Assembly (NCBI RefSeq): GCF_015645095.1
Contig: NZ_JADOTW010000010.1
Coordinates: 1-64,000 of the forward strand
Length of the DNA stretch: 64,000 nt
Direction: 5' to 3'
Origin: Halomonas sp. 328
GTDB taxonomy: Bacteria; Pseudomonadota; Gammaproteobacteria; Pseudomonadales; Halomonadaceae
Shown here: positions 24,602 through 33,270 of the stretch, one piece after another
Numbering within the stretch: position 1 is the stretch's first letter
Layout: each line of letters opens with the position of its first letter
Notes under the pieces: model-generated
Database searches by the model: none
Told to the model about the DNA's origin: nothing
What the model saw: only the letters and a program-made list of their open reading frames with translations
Program-made: the position numbers and the translations under genes

Positions 24602-25912
24602 TCAGAGGGCCTTGATCAGCACCTTGGACTTGCGTGCCTGGTTATAGGCTTCGCGTTTCATGGGGGGCAGATCCGCCACCGAGGCGAGCTCGAAGCCATG
24701 CTCGAAGAACCAGTGGGTCGTGTGGGTGGTCAGGGCGAACAGGGCCGTCAGCCCCAGGCGCCGGGCGCGCCGCTCGACCTCCGCCAGCAGCAGCTCGCCT
24801 CGGGCCCCGCCCCGATAGTCGCCGTGGACCGCCACGCAGGCCAGCTCGCCCATCTCGGCATCGCCGAAGCAGTGCAGCGCCGCGCAGCCGATCACCATGC
24901 CGTCGCGATCGATCACCAGGTAGTCGTCGATCTCGTGCTCCAGGCGCTCCCGGGAACGGGCCACCAGCATGCCGCGACGCTCCAGGGGCTCGAGCAGCTC
25001 GAGCAGCCCCCCCACGTCGGCCAGCTCGGCGGCGCGCAACTGCTCGTAGCGATGCTGGGTGATCATGGTGCCCACGCCATCGCGGGTGAACAGCTCGCCC
25101 AGCAGGGCGTCATGATCCAGCCAGGAGAGCAGGTGGGTGCGAGCCACGCCATGGCGGGCCGCGTCACAGGCCGCCCCCAGGTGGCGGGCCAGCTCGCTGC
25201 CGGGGGCGGCGCGCTCCATCAGCGGCGTCGCCTCGGCGGGGGTCAGCTGGCGCTGCAGCCGGCCGCTGGCGTCGTGGAGCCCCGCCGCTTCGCCCAGCAG
25301 GATCAGCTTGTCGGCGCCCAGCGCCACCGCGGTCTGCTGGGCCACCTCGGCGGCATCCAGGTCGAAGACCTCGCCGGTGCTGGAGAAGCCCAGGGGCGGC
25401 AGCACCACCAGGGAGCCCTGGTCGAGCAGGCCCTGGATCGCCGTGGCCCGTACCCGCCGTACCTCGCCGCTGCGGTGATAGTCGATGCCCTCGCGCACGC
25501 CCAGCGGCTTGGCCATCACCAGGTTGCCGGAGACGGCGGTCAGCTCGACCCCATGCAGGGGAGTGTTGGGCAATCCCAGGGAGAGGCGCGCCTCCAGCCA
25601 CAGCCGCTGCTCGGCGGCGATCCGCTCGACCCGGGCCATGATGGCGTCGTCGGCGACCCAGCGCCCTTCGTGGCGGCAGGGGGCGATGCCCTCCGCTCGC
25701 AGCGCGGCCTGCACCTGGGGGCGGATGCCATAGATCACCACCAGGCGCACCCCCAGGGTGTGCAACAGGGCCAGGTCCTGGATCAGTTGCTCGCCTCGCC
25801 CCTCGGCCATCGCCTCGCCCTCGATCAGGATGACGAAGGTTCGGCCGCGGTGGGCATTGATATAGGGAGACGAGTTACGGAACCAGTCGACGAAGGGAAA
25901 GCGCGTATTCAA
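24602..25912 (-). CDS. argA: N-acetylglutamate synthase (ArgA type)
   Basis: This 436-residue enzyme makes N-acetylglutamate from acetyl-CoA and glutamate, the first step of arginine synthesis. An amino-acid-kinase-like domain (about 1-285, opening WFRNSSPYINAHRGRTFVI) is fused to a C-terminal GNAT acetyltransferase domain (about 290-436). The likely start is TTG at 25912 with GGAG 8 nt upstream, which gives the usual family length. A GTG at 25921 is an alternative; a much longer upstream reading antisense to other sequence is not real. The kinase-like domain is normally the site of arginine feedback inhibition. Confidence 0.92.
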   Translation of the reverse strand: MNTRFPFVDWFRNSSPYINAHRGRTFVILIEGEAMAEGRGEQLIQDLALLHTLGVRLVVIYGIRPQVQAALRAEGIAPCRHEGRWVADDAIMARVERIAAEQRLWLEARLSLGLPNTPLHGVELTAVSGNLVMAKPLGVREGIDYHRSGEVRRVRATAIQGLLDQGSLVVLPPLGFSSTGEVFDLDAAEVAQQTAVALGADKLILLGEAAGLHDASGRLQRQLTPAEATPLMERAAPGSELARHLGAACDAARHGVARTHLLSWLDHDALLGELFTRDGVGTMITQHRYEQLRAAELADVGGLLELLEPLERRGMLVARSRERLEHEIDDYLVIDRDGMVIGCAALHCFGDAEMGELACVAVHGDYRGGARGELLLAEVERRARRLGLTALFALTTHTTHWFFEHGFELASVADLPPMKREAYNQARKSKVLIKAL

Positions 25913-25972
25913 GGGCCGCACTCCGGCAGCAGGTGAACGGATAAAGCGAGCTTCGACTATAGCAAGCCAAGG

Positions 25973-26000
25973 AAAACGGCGGCACCCTTGGGTGCCGCCG
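25973..26000 (-). terminator. Terminator downstream of pit
   Basis: CGGCGGCACC and GGTGCCGCCG form a 10-bp stem with a 4-nt loop. On the minus strand it runs into TTTT. It lies between pit and argA and should end pit transcripts. Confidence 0.75.
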
Positions 26001-26027
26001 CGATGCTTATTGGGGCTTGGCAGCCCC

Positions 26028-26125
26028 GTAGGTCGGATAAGCCGAAGGCGCATCCGACGTTCCGATGGCGTGTATCCGCCCTGGGTGTCGGATGCTCTCG
26101 CCCAAGGCTCGTTTATCCGACCTAC
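26028..26125. repeat. REP/BIME-like inverted repeat after pit
   Basis: GTAGGTCGGATAA (26028-26040) and its exact complement (26113-26125) bound a 98-bp unit. An inner ATCCGAC/GTCGGAT pair lies between them. This recalls repetitive extragenic palindromes of gammaproteobacteria. The right end runs into the first base of the pit stop codon. Confidence 0.65.
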
Positions 26126-27390
26126 TAGCCAAACATCCCCTTGAAGGTAAAGAAGAAGAGGATCGCCAGGCCGGCACCGGCGGGCAGGGTGATCAGCCAG
26201 GACATGACGATGGTACCGATCACCCGCAGGTTCAGCGCCGCCATGCCGCGGGCCAGGCCCACGCCCAGCACCGCCCCCACCAGGGTATGGGTGGTGGAGA
26301 TCGGCAAGCCGGTACCGGAGGCCAGCACCACGGTGGTGGCGGCGGCCAGGGTGGCGGCGAAGCCGCGGCTGGGGGTCAGCTCGGTGATGCCGGTCCCCAC
26401 GGTGGCGATCACCCGGTGACCATAGGTCACCAGGCCGAAGACGATACCGCCGCCCCCCAGCACCAGTACCCACCAGGGCACCAGGGCGGCGCTGTCGATC
26501 ACCCCGTCGCTGCGTACCACGCTGATCACCGCCGCCAGCGGCCCCACGGCGTTGGCCACGTCATTGGAACCGTGGGCGAAGGCCATGGCACAGGCGGTAA
26601 ACAGCATCAGCACGCCGAAGACCCGCTCCACGCCGCCATAGCCGAAACTGTCACCAGCACTCTTCTGGTAGTCGACGCGGCGCTCCAGGATGATGCCCAG
26701 CCCCATGATCGCCAGGCCGATCAGGATCGACAGCAGGAAACTCTGCCCGAAGGTGAAGTTCAGCCCCACATGGGTCAGGCCCTTGGTCAGGGTCACCATG
26801 GCGACGATGAAGCCGACCAGGAAGACGTACATGGGCACGTAGCGCTTGGCCGCGGCGAAGGGATCGCGGGCCTCGAAGATCAGGTACTGCACCGTCTTGA
26901 ACAGGCCGAAGGCGATGGTACCGGCCAGCAGCGGCGAGACCACCCAGCTGGAGGCGATGGTGCCGACGCGATTCCAGGCCACCGCCTCCATGCCCAGGCC
27001 CACGGCGCCGAAGCCGACGATGGCACCGACGATGGAGTGGGTGGTGGAGACCGGCCAGCCTCGGGCCGAGGCGATCAGCAGCCAGATACCGGCGGCCAGC
27101 AACGCCGAGAGCATGCCGTAGACCAGGAACTGGGGATCGGCGGCCAGCAGGTCGGGGTCGACGATGCCGCCACGGATGGTCGCCGTCACCTCGCCGCCGG
27201 CCAGCCAGGCGCCGAGGAACTCGAAGATCACGGCGATGATGATCGCCTGCTTGATGGTGATGGCCTTGGAGCCCACCGAGGTACCCATGGCGTTGGCCAC
27301 GTCATTGGCCCCCACCCCCCAGGCCATGAAGAAGCCGAAGAGACAGGCAAGAATAATGAAGATTTCGCCATGCTGCGCAATGATCGACAT
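26125..27390 (-). CDS. pit: Low-affinity inorganic phosphate transporter (PiT family)
   Basis: This 421-residue inner-membrane transporter of the PiT/PHO-4 family takes up phosphate, probably as metal-phosphate with protons. About ten transmembrane helices are visible. The two inverted family signatures are present: GANDVANAMGTSVG (about 27-40) and GSNDVANAVGP (about 253-263 by rough count). The PhoU-like gene lies 96 bp upstream on the same strand, the usual operon pair. Confidence 0.93.
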   Translation of the reverse strand: MSIIAQHGEIFIILACLFGFFMAWGVGANDVANAMGTSVGSKAITIKQAIIIAVIFEFLGAWLAGGEVTATIRGGIVDPDLLAADPQFLVYGMLSALLAAGIWLLIASARGWPVSTTHSIVGAIVGFGAVGLGMEAVAWNRVGTIASSWVVSPLLAGTIAFGLFKTVQYLIFEARDPFAAAKRYVPMYVFLVGFIVAMVTLTKGLTHVGLNFTFGQSFLLSILIGLAIMGLGIILERRVDYQKSAGDSFGYGGVERVFGVLMLFTACAMAFAHGSNDVANAVGPLAAVISVVRSDGVIDSAALVPWWVLVLGGGGIVFGLVTYGHRVIATVGTGITELTPSRGFAATLAAATTVVLASGTGLPISTTHTLVGAVLGVGLARGMAALNLRVIGTIVMSWLITLPAGAGLAILFFFTFKGMFG

Positions 27391-27486
27391 AGGGGCTTGG
27401 ATCCTATGTAGGTGTCAGGAGGAAGCGAGTGACTCGCGGCGGGATCGCCCCGCGAGCCGGAGCCGGGCGGCGCGGTGGCGCCGACC

Positions 27487-28167
27487 TCAGCGGGCGGTGA
27501 GGATCTGCAGACGACTGCCGACCCGTTCGGCGCGATCGGCGAGCTCGCCGATCCAGTCGATGATCTGGTAGAGGAACATCACGTCCACCGGCGGCAGCTG
27601 GCTCTCGAGCCCGAAGAGCAGACGGCGGATCGCAATCTGTTGATCATCGGCCTGGTGCTCCAGGTTGTGCAGCTCGCGGATCAGGTTCTGCATCACGTCG
27701 GAGACGTTACGACCGAAACCGGACTCGAGCAGGTCCTTGAGCTCTTCCAGGGCCTTGCGGGCCTGGCCGACGGCGGCCACGGCGGTACGCAGGTAGTCTC
27801 GCATGGGGCCGGCCAGGGCTTCGGGCACCTGCATCTCGCGGCCCAGCATGATGCCGGTGATATCCCGGGCCTTGTTGGCGATCTTGTCCTGGACGCTGAT
27901 CAGGTCGAGCAGATCGGAGCGGGAGACCGGCAGGAACATGGTGTTGGGCAGGTTGAGGCGCAGCTCGGTCTTGAGCTCGTCGGCCTCGTGCTCCAGACGG
28001 GTGATCGCCTCGCGGTGCTGTGCCGCGGCGGCCCAGTCACCGGTGAGGGTCGCCTCGAAGAAGGGCAACAGTTCATCCGCGGCCTCGCTGGCCTTGACGA
28101 TATGTGCCAGCAACGGCTGGAATGGCGAACGGCCAAACATCGCGGAGAAGGGGTTGGGAGTCACCAT
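27487..28167 (-). CDS. PhoU-like DUF47 protein (TIGR00153 family)
   Basis: This 226-residue helical protein belongs to the DUF47/TIGR00153 family, whose genes precede pit transporter genes. It opens NPFSAMFGRSPFQPLLAHI, as family members do, and the rest is a PhoU-like helical bundle with several His/Asp/Glu positions able to bind metal. It probably modulates the Pit transporter. Same strand as pit, 96 bp upstream; weak ribosome site at the ATG. Confidence 0.88.
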   Translation of the reverse strand: MVTPNPFSAMFGRSPFQPLLAHIVKASEAADELLPFFEATLTGDWAAAAQHREAITRLEHEADELKTELRLNLPNTMFLPVSRSDLLDLISVQDKIANKARDITGIMLGREMQVPEALAGPMRDYLRTAVAAVGQARKALEELKDLLESGFGRNVSDVMQNLIRELHNLEHQADDQQIAIRRLLFGLESQLPPVDVMFLYQIIDWIGELADRAERVGSRLQILTAR

Positions 28168-28262
28168 AAGAAAGGTCGCACTTGGGAGTTGGCGGCGACA
28201 GTATAGTGACTGAGCCGGCCAGCGTCATAAAAAATTCATACCCTCGTTATACAGGAAACCCC

Positions 28263-29111
28263 ATGCCCCAAGAGATCGAGCTCAAGCTCGCCCTGACCGA
28301 TGATGGCCCCGAGCGACTGCTGACTCACCCGCTGCTGGGCCATCCCCCCGAGCGGTTGGAACTGGCCAACACCTACTTCGATACCCCCCAGGGGGAGCTG
28401 GAAACCGCGCGCATGGCGCTGCGCCTGCGGCGCACCGCCTCGGGCTGGGTACAGACCCTGAAGACCGCTGGCCACAGCCAGGGCGGCCTGTCGCGGCGCG
28501 GCGAGTGGGAGTGGCTGGTGGCCGACGAGACCCTGGACCTGGCGCGCCTGGCCACCCTGCCCCCCATGGCGGCGCTGCCGGTGGACCTGCTGGAGCGCCT
28601 GGTGCCGCGCTTCGCCACCGACTTCCGACGCCACCGCTGGCTGCTCGACTGGCAGGGCAGCCGCATCGAGCTGGCCCTGGACGAAGGGGAGATTCGCGCC
28701 GGGGAGCGGCACGCGGCGATTCGCGAGCTGGAACTGGAGCTCAAGGACGGCGAGCCCGAGGCCCTCTGGGGGCTGGCCGAGCGGCTCGCCGAACAGGTGG
28801 CGCTGCGCCCCGCCAACGCCAGCAAGGCGGCCCGGGGCGCCGCCCTGCTGGCCGGGCACTGGCCGCTCCCCGAGGGCGGCGACGCCCTGGCCCTGGAGGC
28901 CCGCGCCACCGCCGCCCTGGATGCCTGGCAGGATAGCGGCGACGCGACCTTCCGGGACGCGGCCCGGCAGGCCTATGCCGACCTGGCCCGACTCGCCGCC
29001 GACGCCAGGACGCAGGAGCTGGCCGGGCGGCTTGCCGAGGCCCTGACGCAGGACGGGACACCGACCGCCGGGGGCGCTGCCCTGGCCCTGGCCCGCCACC
29101 TGCATGCCTGA
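28263..29111 (+). CDS. CYTH domain protein (inorganic triphosphatase-like)
   Basis: This 282-residue protein has an N-terminal CYTH domain whose ExExK signature is Glu4-Ile-Glu6-Leu-Lys8, followed by alternating charged strands of a triphosphate tunnel fold (to about 200). Such proteins (YgiF) hydrolyse inorganic triphosphate. The remaining Ala/Leu-rich C-terminus is much shorter than the CHAD domain of YgiF. AGGAAA precedes the ATG at 28263. It is divergent from the pit operon and 29 bp upstream of the channel gene. Confidence 0.85.
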   Translation: MPQEIELKLALTDDGPERLLTHPLLGHPPERLELANTYFDTPQGELETARMALRLRRTASGWVQTLKTAGHSQGGLSRRGEWEWLVADETLDLARLATLPPMAALPVDLLERLVPRFATDFRRHRWLLDWQGSRIELALDEGEIRAGERHAAIRELELELKDGEPEALWGLAERLAEQVALRPANASKAARGAALLAGHWPLPEGGDALALEARATAALDAWQDSGDATFRDAARQAYADLARLAADARTQELAGRLAEALTQDGTPTAGGAALALARHLHA

Positions 29112-29140
29112 GGTCGACGCCCCGTGATCAGGAGGATCCC

Positions 29141-30037
29141 ATGAGCGATCAGTTCAAGCCCGCCGCCGAAGGCCTGCGCACCCGTGTCTTCCAGGTGATC
29201 TTCGAGTCCGACACGCCCCTGGCCAAGGGCTTCGATATCGCCCTGATCGGGGTGATCCTGGCCAGCGTGCTGGTGGTGATGCTGGATAGCGTCCCCGCCT
29301 ACCGGGCCGAGCATGGCAGCCTCTTCTACTGGCTGGAGTGGGGCTTCACCCTGGCCTTCACCCTGGAACTGGCGGTACGTCTCTACTGCCTGGAGCGCCC
29401 CGGCCAGTACCTGAGGAGCTTCTACGGGGTGATCGACGTCCTGGCGATCCTGCCTACCTGGCTGATGCTGCTGATTCCCGGCGCCCAATCCCTGGTGGTG
29501 ATCCGCCTGCTGCGGGTACTACGGGTCTTCCGGGTGCTTCGCCTGATGCAGTTCGTCGGCGAGGGGCGCCTGTTGCTGGAGGCCCTCAAGCGCAGTACCC
29601 ACCAGATCTTCCTGTTCCTGTTCAGCGTCTTCCTGCTGGTGACCATCTTCGCCTCCCTGGTCTACCTGATCGAACCGGAAGAGGCGGGCTTCAGCAGCAT
29701 TCCCAGCGCCATCTACTGGGCCATCGTCACCCTGACCACCGTGGGCTACGGGGATATCGTCCCGGTGACGCCCCTGGGCCAGGCGATCTCGGTCATGGTG
29801 ATGCTGACCGGCTACTCGATCATCGCCGTGCCCACCGGGGTCTTCTCCGCGGAGGTGATCCGCTCGATCCGCGCCGACCGCTACTCCGACGAGGCCTGTC
29901 CCGGCTGCGGCCACGATCGCCACGAGAAGGATGCCAGGTACTGCCTGAAATGCGGCACCTGGCTCGACGAGGAGACCCCGGATCCCCGGGAGAAGCACGA
30001 CGACGGCACGACAAACGACGAGGGAGCGCCCGCCTAG
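29141..30037 (+). CDS. Potassium channel with C-terminal zinc ribbon
   Basis: This 298-residue six-helix ion channel has an Arg-rich S4 helix (VIRLLRVLRVFRVLRLMQ, about 120-137) and the K+ filter TTVGYGD (about 201-207). The cytoplasmic C-terminus contains two CxxC pairs (CPGCGH and CLKCGT, about 252-270), a typical zinc ribbon. The zinc ribbon is unusual on a channel and may sense metal or redox state or bind a partner. GGAGG precedes the ATG. The stop codon lies inside a terminator-like inverted repeat. Confidence 0.87.
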   Translation: MSDQFKPAAEGLRTRVFQVIFESDTPLAKGFDIALIGVILASVLVVMLDSVPAYRAEHGSLFYWLEWGFTLAFTLELAVRLYCLERPGQYLRSFYGVIDVLAILPTWLMLLIPGAQSLVVIRLLRVLRVFRVLRLMQFVGEGRLLLEALKRSTHQIFLFLFSVFLLVTIFASLVYLIEPEEAGFSSIPSAIYWAIVTLTTVGYGDIVPVTPLGQAISVMVMLTGYSIIAVPTGVFSAEVIRSIRADRYSDEACPGCGHDRHEKDARYCLKCGTWLDEETPDPREKHDDGTTNDEGAPA

Positions 30038-30051
30038 GCGGACGCTCCCTC
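30020..30051. terminator. Bidirectional hairpin between channel and phosphatase genes
   Basis: GAGGGAGCG and CGCTCCCTC (30020-30028/30043-30051) with inner CCGCC/GGCGG form a long stem that includes the channel stop codon. A second short stem CCCCGG/CCGGGG follows. No strong T-tract; probably a shared end for two convergent genes. Confidence 0.5.
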
Positions 30052-30086
30052 GACTTGCCCCGGTCACCGGGGCCTTCGACTGCCGA

Positions 30087-30869
30087 TTACTCGGTCAGGA
30101 AAGGCGCCTCCCAGGCCTCCAGCTCGGCCTCCTCCCAAGTGCCGTAGGTGGCATTGGGGAAGACGATCCAGTCGACGCCGAAGCGTTCGGCGTTGGCCTC
30201 CACCTGGGCGTGCTGTTCGTCCAGGGGCACGCTGCTGACGAAGGCCTCGGAGAAGTCGTGCAGGGTGTCGCCCAGTTGCATCACCAGGGTGTAGTTCTCC
30301 TCGACGAAGCTCCGACGCTCCTGCTTGGGCGGGCCCAGCAGCAAGACGCTATCGTCACTCACCTGGGGCAGCTCCAGGTGCTCCAGGGTGGCCAGGGTGT
30401 CGGCCTTGTTCTCCTGATAGCGGTCGGAGACGTAATAGATGGCCACGCCCTGGGCATCGGCGAACGCCAGGAAGTCCGCGGCGCCGGGGATCAACCGAGG
30501 CTCGCCTTCGCGCTCCCAATGCAGCCAGGTGTCCCAGGCCGTGTAGTCGTGGCAGCGCTGCATATCGCGCACCAGCAGGGCACTGTTATCGATCACCGTC
30601 TCGTCCAGGTCGGTGATGATGGCCAGATTGGCGTCCTCGCCATGACGCTCGATGGCCTGTTCCAGGCGCAGGGTGGCCAGGGTGAAGCCCTGGCGTTGCA
30701 AGGCGGCGATCTCGGCGGACTGCTGCTGGTAGCGCAGCCCCATGGCATAGGCCTGCTGATCGCAGAGGGTCGCCTCCTGGGCGGGCGCTTCGGCACTGGC
30801 GGTGGTGGCGAAGGAAGCGGCGGCCAGAGCGGCCAGCAGGGCGGGGAATCGCTTCTTGTTCGGGGTCAT
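30087..30869 (-). CDS. Class C acid phosphatase / 5'-nucleotidase (HAD family)
   Basis: This 260-residue secreted phosphatase of the e(P4)/OlpA class C family has a signal peptide ending TTASA (about 26). The HAD motif DLDETVIDN follows (nucleophile Asp87, Asp89), with downstream VIYYVSDRYQENK and LGDTLHDF motifs. It would release phosphate from nucleotides in the periplasm. Unlike e(P4) it has no lipobox cysteine after the signal sequence, so it is predicted soluble. AGGAGA lies 5 nt before the ATG. It is convergent with the channel gene. Confidence 0.88.
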   Translation of the reverse strand: MTPNKKRFPALLAALAAASFATTASAEAPAQEATLCDQQAYAMGLRYQQQSAEIAALQRQGFTLATLRLEQAIERHGEDANLAIITDLDETVIDNSALLVRDMQRCHDYTAWDTWLHWEREGEPRLIPGAADFLAFADAQGVAIYYVSDRYQENKADTLATLEHLELPQVSDDSVLLLGPPKQERRSFVEENYTLVMQLGDTLHDFSEAFVSSVPLDEQHAQVEANAERFGVDWIVFPNATYGTWEEAELEAWEAPFLTE

Positions 30870-31039
30870 TGTTTTCTCCTGTGAGGAGCGGCGGGAGCCG
30901 ATCCATTACTCACTGTTATCGAAACTGGCGAAAACCAGCCTATTTTATTTTTATTGATCGTTCAAATTAACTCTAGTCCAGACTGGCCCTCCCGCCTGCC
31001 CCATTGCGACCCCCGACACGCTCTTTGCGACCCCTGAAA

Positions 31040-31072
31040 CGACGATGCCCGGCCAGGCGCCGGGCATCGTCG
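31040..31072 (-). terminator. Terminator after yciO
   Basis: CGACGATGCCCGG and its complement (31040-31052/31060-31072) form a 13-bp perfect stem with a 7-nt loop. On the minus strand it is followed by TTTC. It lies 18 bp past the yciO stop. Confidence 0.75.
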
Positions 31073-31090
31073 TCGGAACGGCTCGATCGG

Positions 31091-31711
31091 TTACTGGAAA
31101 GACGCGATGTCGCCCCGCCCTTCACGAACGATGGTGGGGGGCAGCTCGCGCAGGTCCACCACGCTGGTGGGATCGAGCTGGCAGGCGCCGCCGTCGATGA
31201 TCAGGTCGAGCTGGTTGGCATAGCGGTCGCGGATCTCCTCGGCGTCGGTCATGGGGAGTTCCTCCCCCACCGGGATCAGGGTCACGCTCATCAGCGGCTC
31301 GCCCAGCGCCTCCAGCAGGGCGTGGGTGATGCGGTGATCCGGCACCCGCACGCCGATGGAGCGGCGCTTGGGGTGCAGCAGCAGCCGCGGCACCTCGGTG
31401 GTGGCCTGGAGAATAAAGGTGTAGGCGCCGGGGGTATGCGCCTTGAGCAGGCGGAAGACGTCGTTGTCCACCTTGGCGTAGGTGCCGATTTCGGAGAGGT
31501 CCGAGCAGACCAGGGTGAAATTGTGCTTGTCGTCCAACTGGCGCAGGCGCTTGATGCGCTCCACCGCCTTCTTGTCCCCCAGGTGGCAGCCCAGGGCATA
31601 GCCGGAGTCGGTGGGGTAGGCGATCACGCCGCCGCGACGAATGATCTCGATGGCGCCATCGATCAGGCGCTTCTGGGGGTTATCGGGATGGATCTGGAAG
31701 AACTGGCTCAT
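31091..31711 (-). CDS. yciO: YciO-type Sua5/YrdC family protein
   Basis: This 206-residue protein has the YrdC fold. The nucleotide/RNA-binding signature [16 protein letters not shown] lies at about 27-42, and [12 protein letters not shown] further on. Sua5/YrdC (TsaC) makes threonylcarbamoyl-AMP for tRNA t6A; the YciO branch, which this matches better, has weaker or unclear activity. AAGGAG lies 5 nt before the ATG at 31711. The PHP-domain gene upstream on the same strand is the usual neighbour (yciV). Confidence 0.88.
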   Translation of the reverse strand: MSQFFQIHPDNPQKRLIDGAIEIIRRGGVIAYPTDSGYALGCHLGDKKAVERIKRLRQLDDKHNFTLVCSDLSEIGTYAKVDNDVFRLLKAHTPGAYTFILQATTEVPRLLLHPKRRSIGVRVPDHRITHALLEALGEPLMSVTLIPVGEELPMTDAEEIRDRYANQLDLIIDGGACQLDPTSVVDLRELPPTIVREGRGDIASFQ

Positions 31712-31793
31712 GCGGACTCCTTGCACTGAGACCGGGAGAAGCGAGCCAAGGCGGCGCCTCGGCTCGGGCATGGATCTCAGCATACGCCGCGGC

Positions 31794-32693
31794 TCAGGCG
31801 GCGGCAAAGGTCGCCAGGCGGGGATGGTGCCAGACCGGGGGCACCGCCACCCGGGGCACCGGGCTCATGCTGCCCGGGGCCAGGGGGCCGCCGGGGGCAT
31901 GGAAGTCGCTGCCCAGGGAGCCGGAAAGCTCCCGCTCGATCAGCTGGCGGGCCAGGTCACGGGTCTGGTCGGGATTCTGGAAACCGCTGACCAGCTCCAC
32001 CGCCTCGCCGCCGGCGGCCCGGAAGGCGTCCAGCAGCAGGCCGCGCTTGCGCCGGGTCATGCCATAGCGCAGCGGATGGGCCAGCACCGCCACCCCGCCG
32101 GAGGCCACCACCCAGGTGACCACCGTCTCCAGGGCGGGCCAGTGGGCCTTGATATCGCCGCGCTTGCCATTACCCAGGTACTTCTTGAAGGCCGTGCCGA
32201 TATCCTTGACCAGGCCCTCGGCCACCAGGGCCCGAGCGAAGTCGGGGCGCCCCAGGGGACGCTCGCTGCCGGCCTGGGCCCGGGCCTTGGCCAGGGCGTC
32301 GTCCAGGCCGATGGCCTCCAGCCGCCGGGCGATCTCCTCGGCCCGCGCCGCCCGCGCCCGGGCCTGGTCGGCCAGGCCTTCGGCCAGGGGGCCCTGGGCG
32401 CCCTCGGGCAACAGTGCCACCACATGGATATTGACGCCGCCCCATTGCGAGGAGAGTTCGGTGGCGGGCAGCAGGCGCAGCCCCAGTTCCCGGGCGGCCT
32501 CGTGGGCCTCGGCCACCCCGTCCACCGTGTCGTGGTCGGTCAGCGCCAGGTGGGTCAGGCCACGGGCCTGGCACAGGGCCATCAGCTCGGCGGGGGCCAG
32601 GGCCCCGTCGGACGCGGTGGAGTGCATATGCAGGTCGAGGCCGGTGACCTCGGCCAGGGAATCGGCGAGCGGGGAAGAATCGGGCATCGGCAT
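31794..32693 (-). CDS. rnm: PHP-domain phosphoesterase / 5'-3' exoribonuclease (YciV/Rnm type)
   Basis: This 299-residue PHP-domain enzyme has the metal-binding motif [11 protein letters not shown] (about 21-31) and a later [11 protein letters not shown]. The YciV/Rnm group removes nucleotides from short 5'-monophosphorylated RNAs and dephosphorylates 3',5'-bisphosphonucleosides. Its position next to yciO and divergent yciI supports this assignment. No strong ribosome site is visible; an ATG at 32687 two codons downstream is an alternative start. Confidence 0.88.
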   Translation of the reverse strand: MPMPDSSPLADSLAEVTGLDLHMHSTASDGALAPAELMALCQARGLTHLALTDHDTVDGVAEAHEAARELGLRLLPATELSSQWGGVNIHVVALLPEGAQGPLAEGLADQARARAARAEEIARRLEAIGLDDALAKARAQAGSERPLGRPDFARALVAEGLVKDIGTAFKKYLGNGKRGDIKAHWPALETVVTWVVASGGVAVLAHPLRYGMTRRKRGLLLDAFRAAGGEAVELVSGFQNPDQTRDLARQLIERELSGSLGSDFHAPGGPLAPGSMSPVPRVAVPPVWHHPRLATFAAA

Positions 32694-32816
32694 GACGCCG
32701 GCGGGCGTCTTTGTCAGAATAGGGCCTCCATGGTGCGCGCCCCGTGGGCCGCGGTCAACCGCGTGCCGCGCCGGGGCCAGGCACCGGCCCGTCGGTTATC
32801 CTGCAAGGATTCACCC

Positions 32817-33116
32817 ATGCTCTACGCCATCATCAGTGAAGATGTGAATAACAGCCTCGAGCGGCGCATGGCCGCTCGCCCCGACCACCTGGCGCGCCTG
32901 GAGAAGCTGCGTGACGAGGGCCGCCTGGTGTTGTGCGGTCCCCACCCGGCGGTGGACAGCGAGGACCCGGGCGAGGCGGGCTTCAGCGGCAGCCTGGTGG
33001 TGGCCGAGTTCGAGGACCTCCAGGCGGCCCAGGCCTGGGCGGACGTGGACCCCTATGTGATCGCCGGCGTCTACGCCCGGGTCACCGTCAAGCCCTTCAA
33101 GAAGGTGCTGCCTTAA
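32817..33116 (+). CDS. yciI: YciI family protein
   Basis: This 99-residue ferredoxin-like small protein has the YciI pattern [26 protein letters not shown] and the [12 protein letters not shown] motif near the C-terminus. Members are small putative enzymes with a conserved His/Asp pair (His28, Asp77); the substrate is unknown. AAGGA lies 7 nt before the ATG. It is divergent from the yciV-yciO pair, a conserved neighbourhood. Confidence 0.9.
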   Translation: MLYAIISEDVNNSLERRMAARPDHLARLEKLRDEGRLVLCGPHPAVDSEDPGEAGFSGSLVVAEFEDLQAAQAWADVDPYVIAGVYARVTVKPFKKVLP

Positions 33117-33119
33117 GGA

Positions 33120-33171
33120 GGTTTTCCACAGCCGGTTTTTGCACAACGACTGTGGAAAACCCTGTTAACAG
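33120..33171. repeat. Inverted DnaA-box-like repeats downstream of yciI
   Basis: GGTTTTCCACAG (33120-33131) and its exact complement (33150-33161) flank a loop containing TTTTTGCACA. The palindrome CTGTTAACAG follows at 33162-33171. TTTTCCACA differs by one base from the DnaA box TTATCCACA and occurs in both orientations here. No T-tract follows, so it is not a typical terminator. Confidence 0.5.
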
Positions 33172-33270
33172 CCCGCGGATGCCTGGCGCCAGCCCAGAGC
33201 CGCCGTCGCTTGAAGCGGGCTGGCTACGCTTTGACCATCCCTGGACGCTTCTGCCTGCGAGGCCCGAGCC

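Noticed and set aside
25913-26473. Upstream extension of argA giving a 623-codon reading.
   Set aside because: The extension is antisense to pit and the REP-like element; a TTG with GGAG upstream gives the normal ArgA length.
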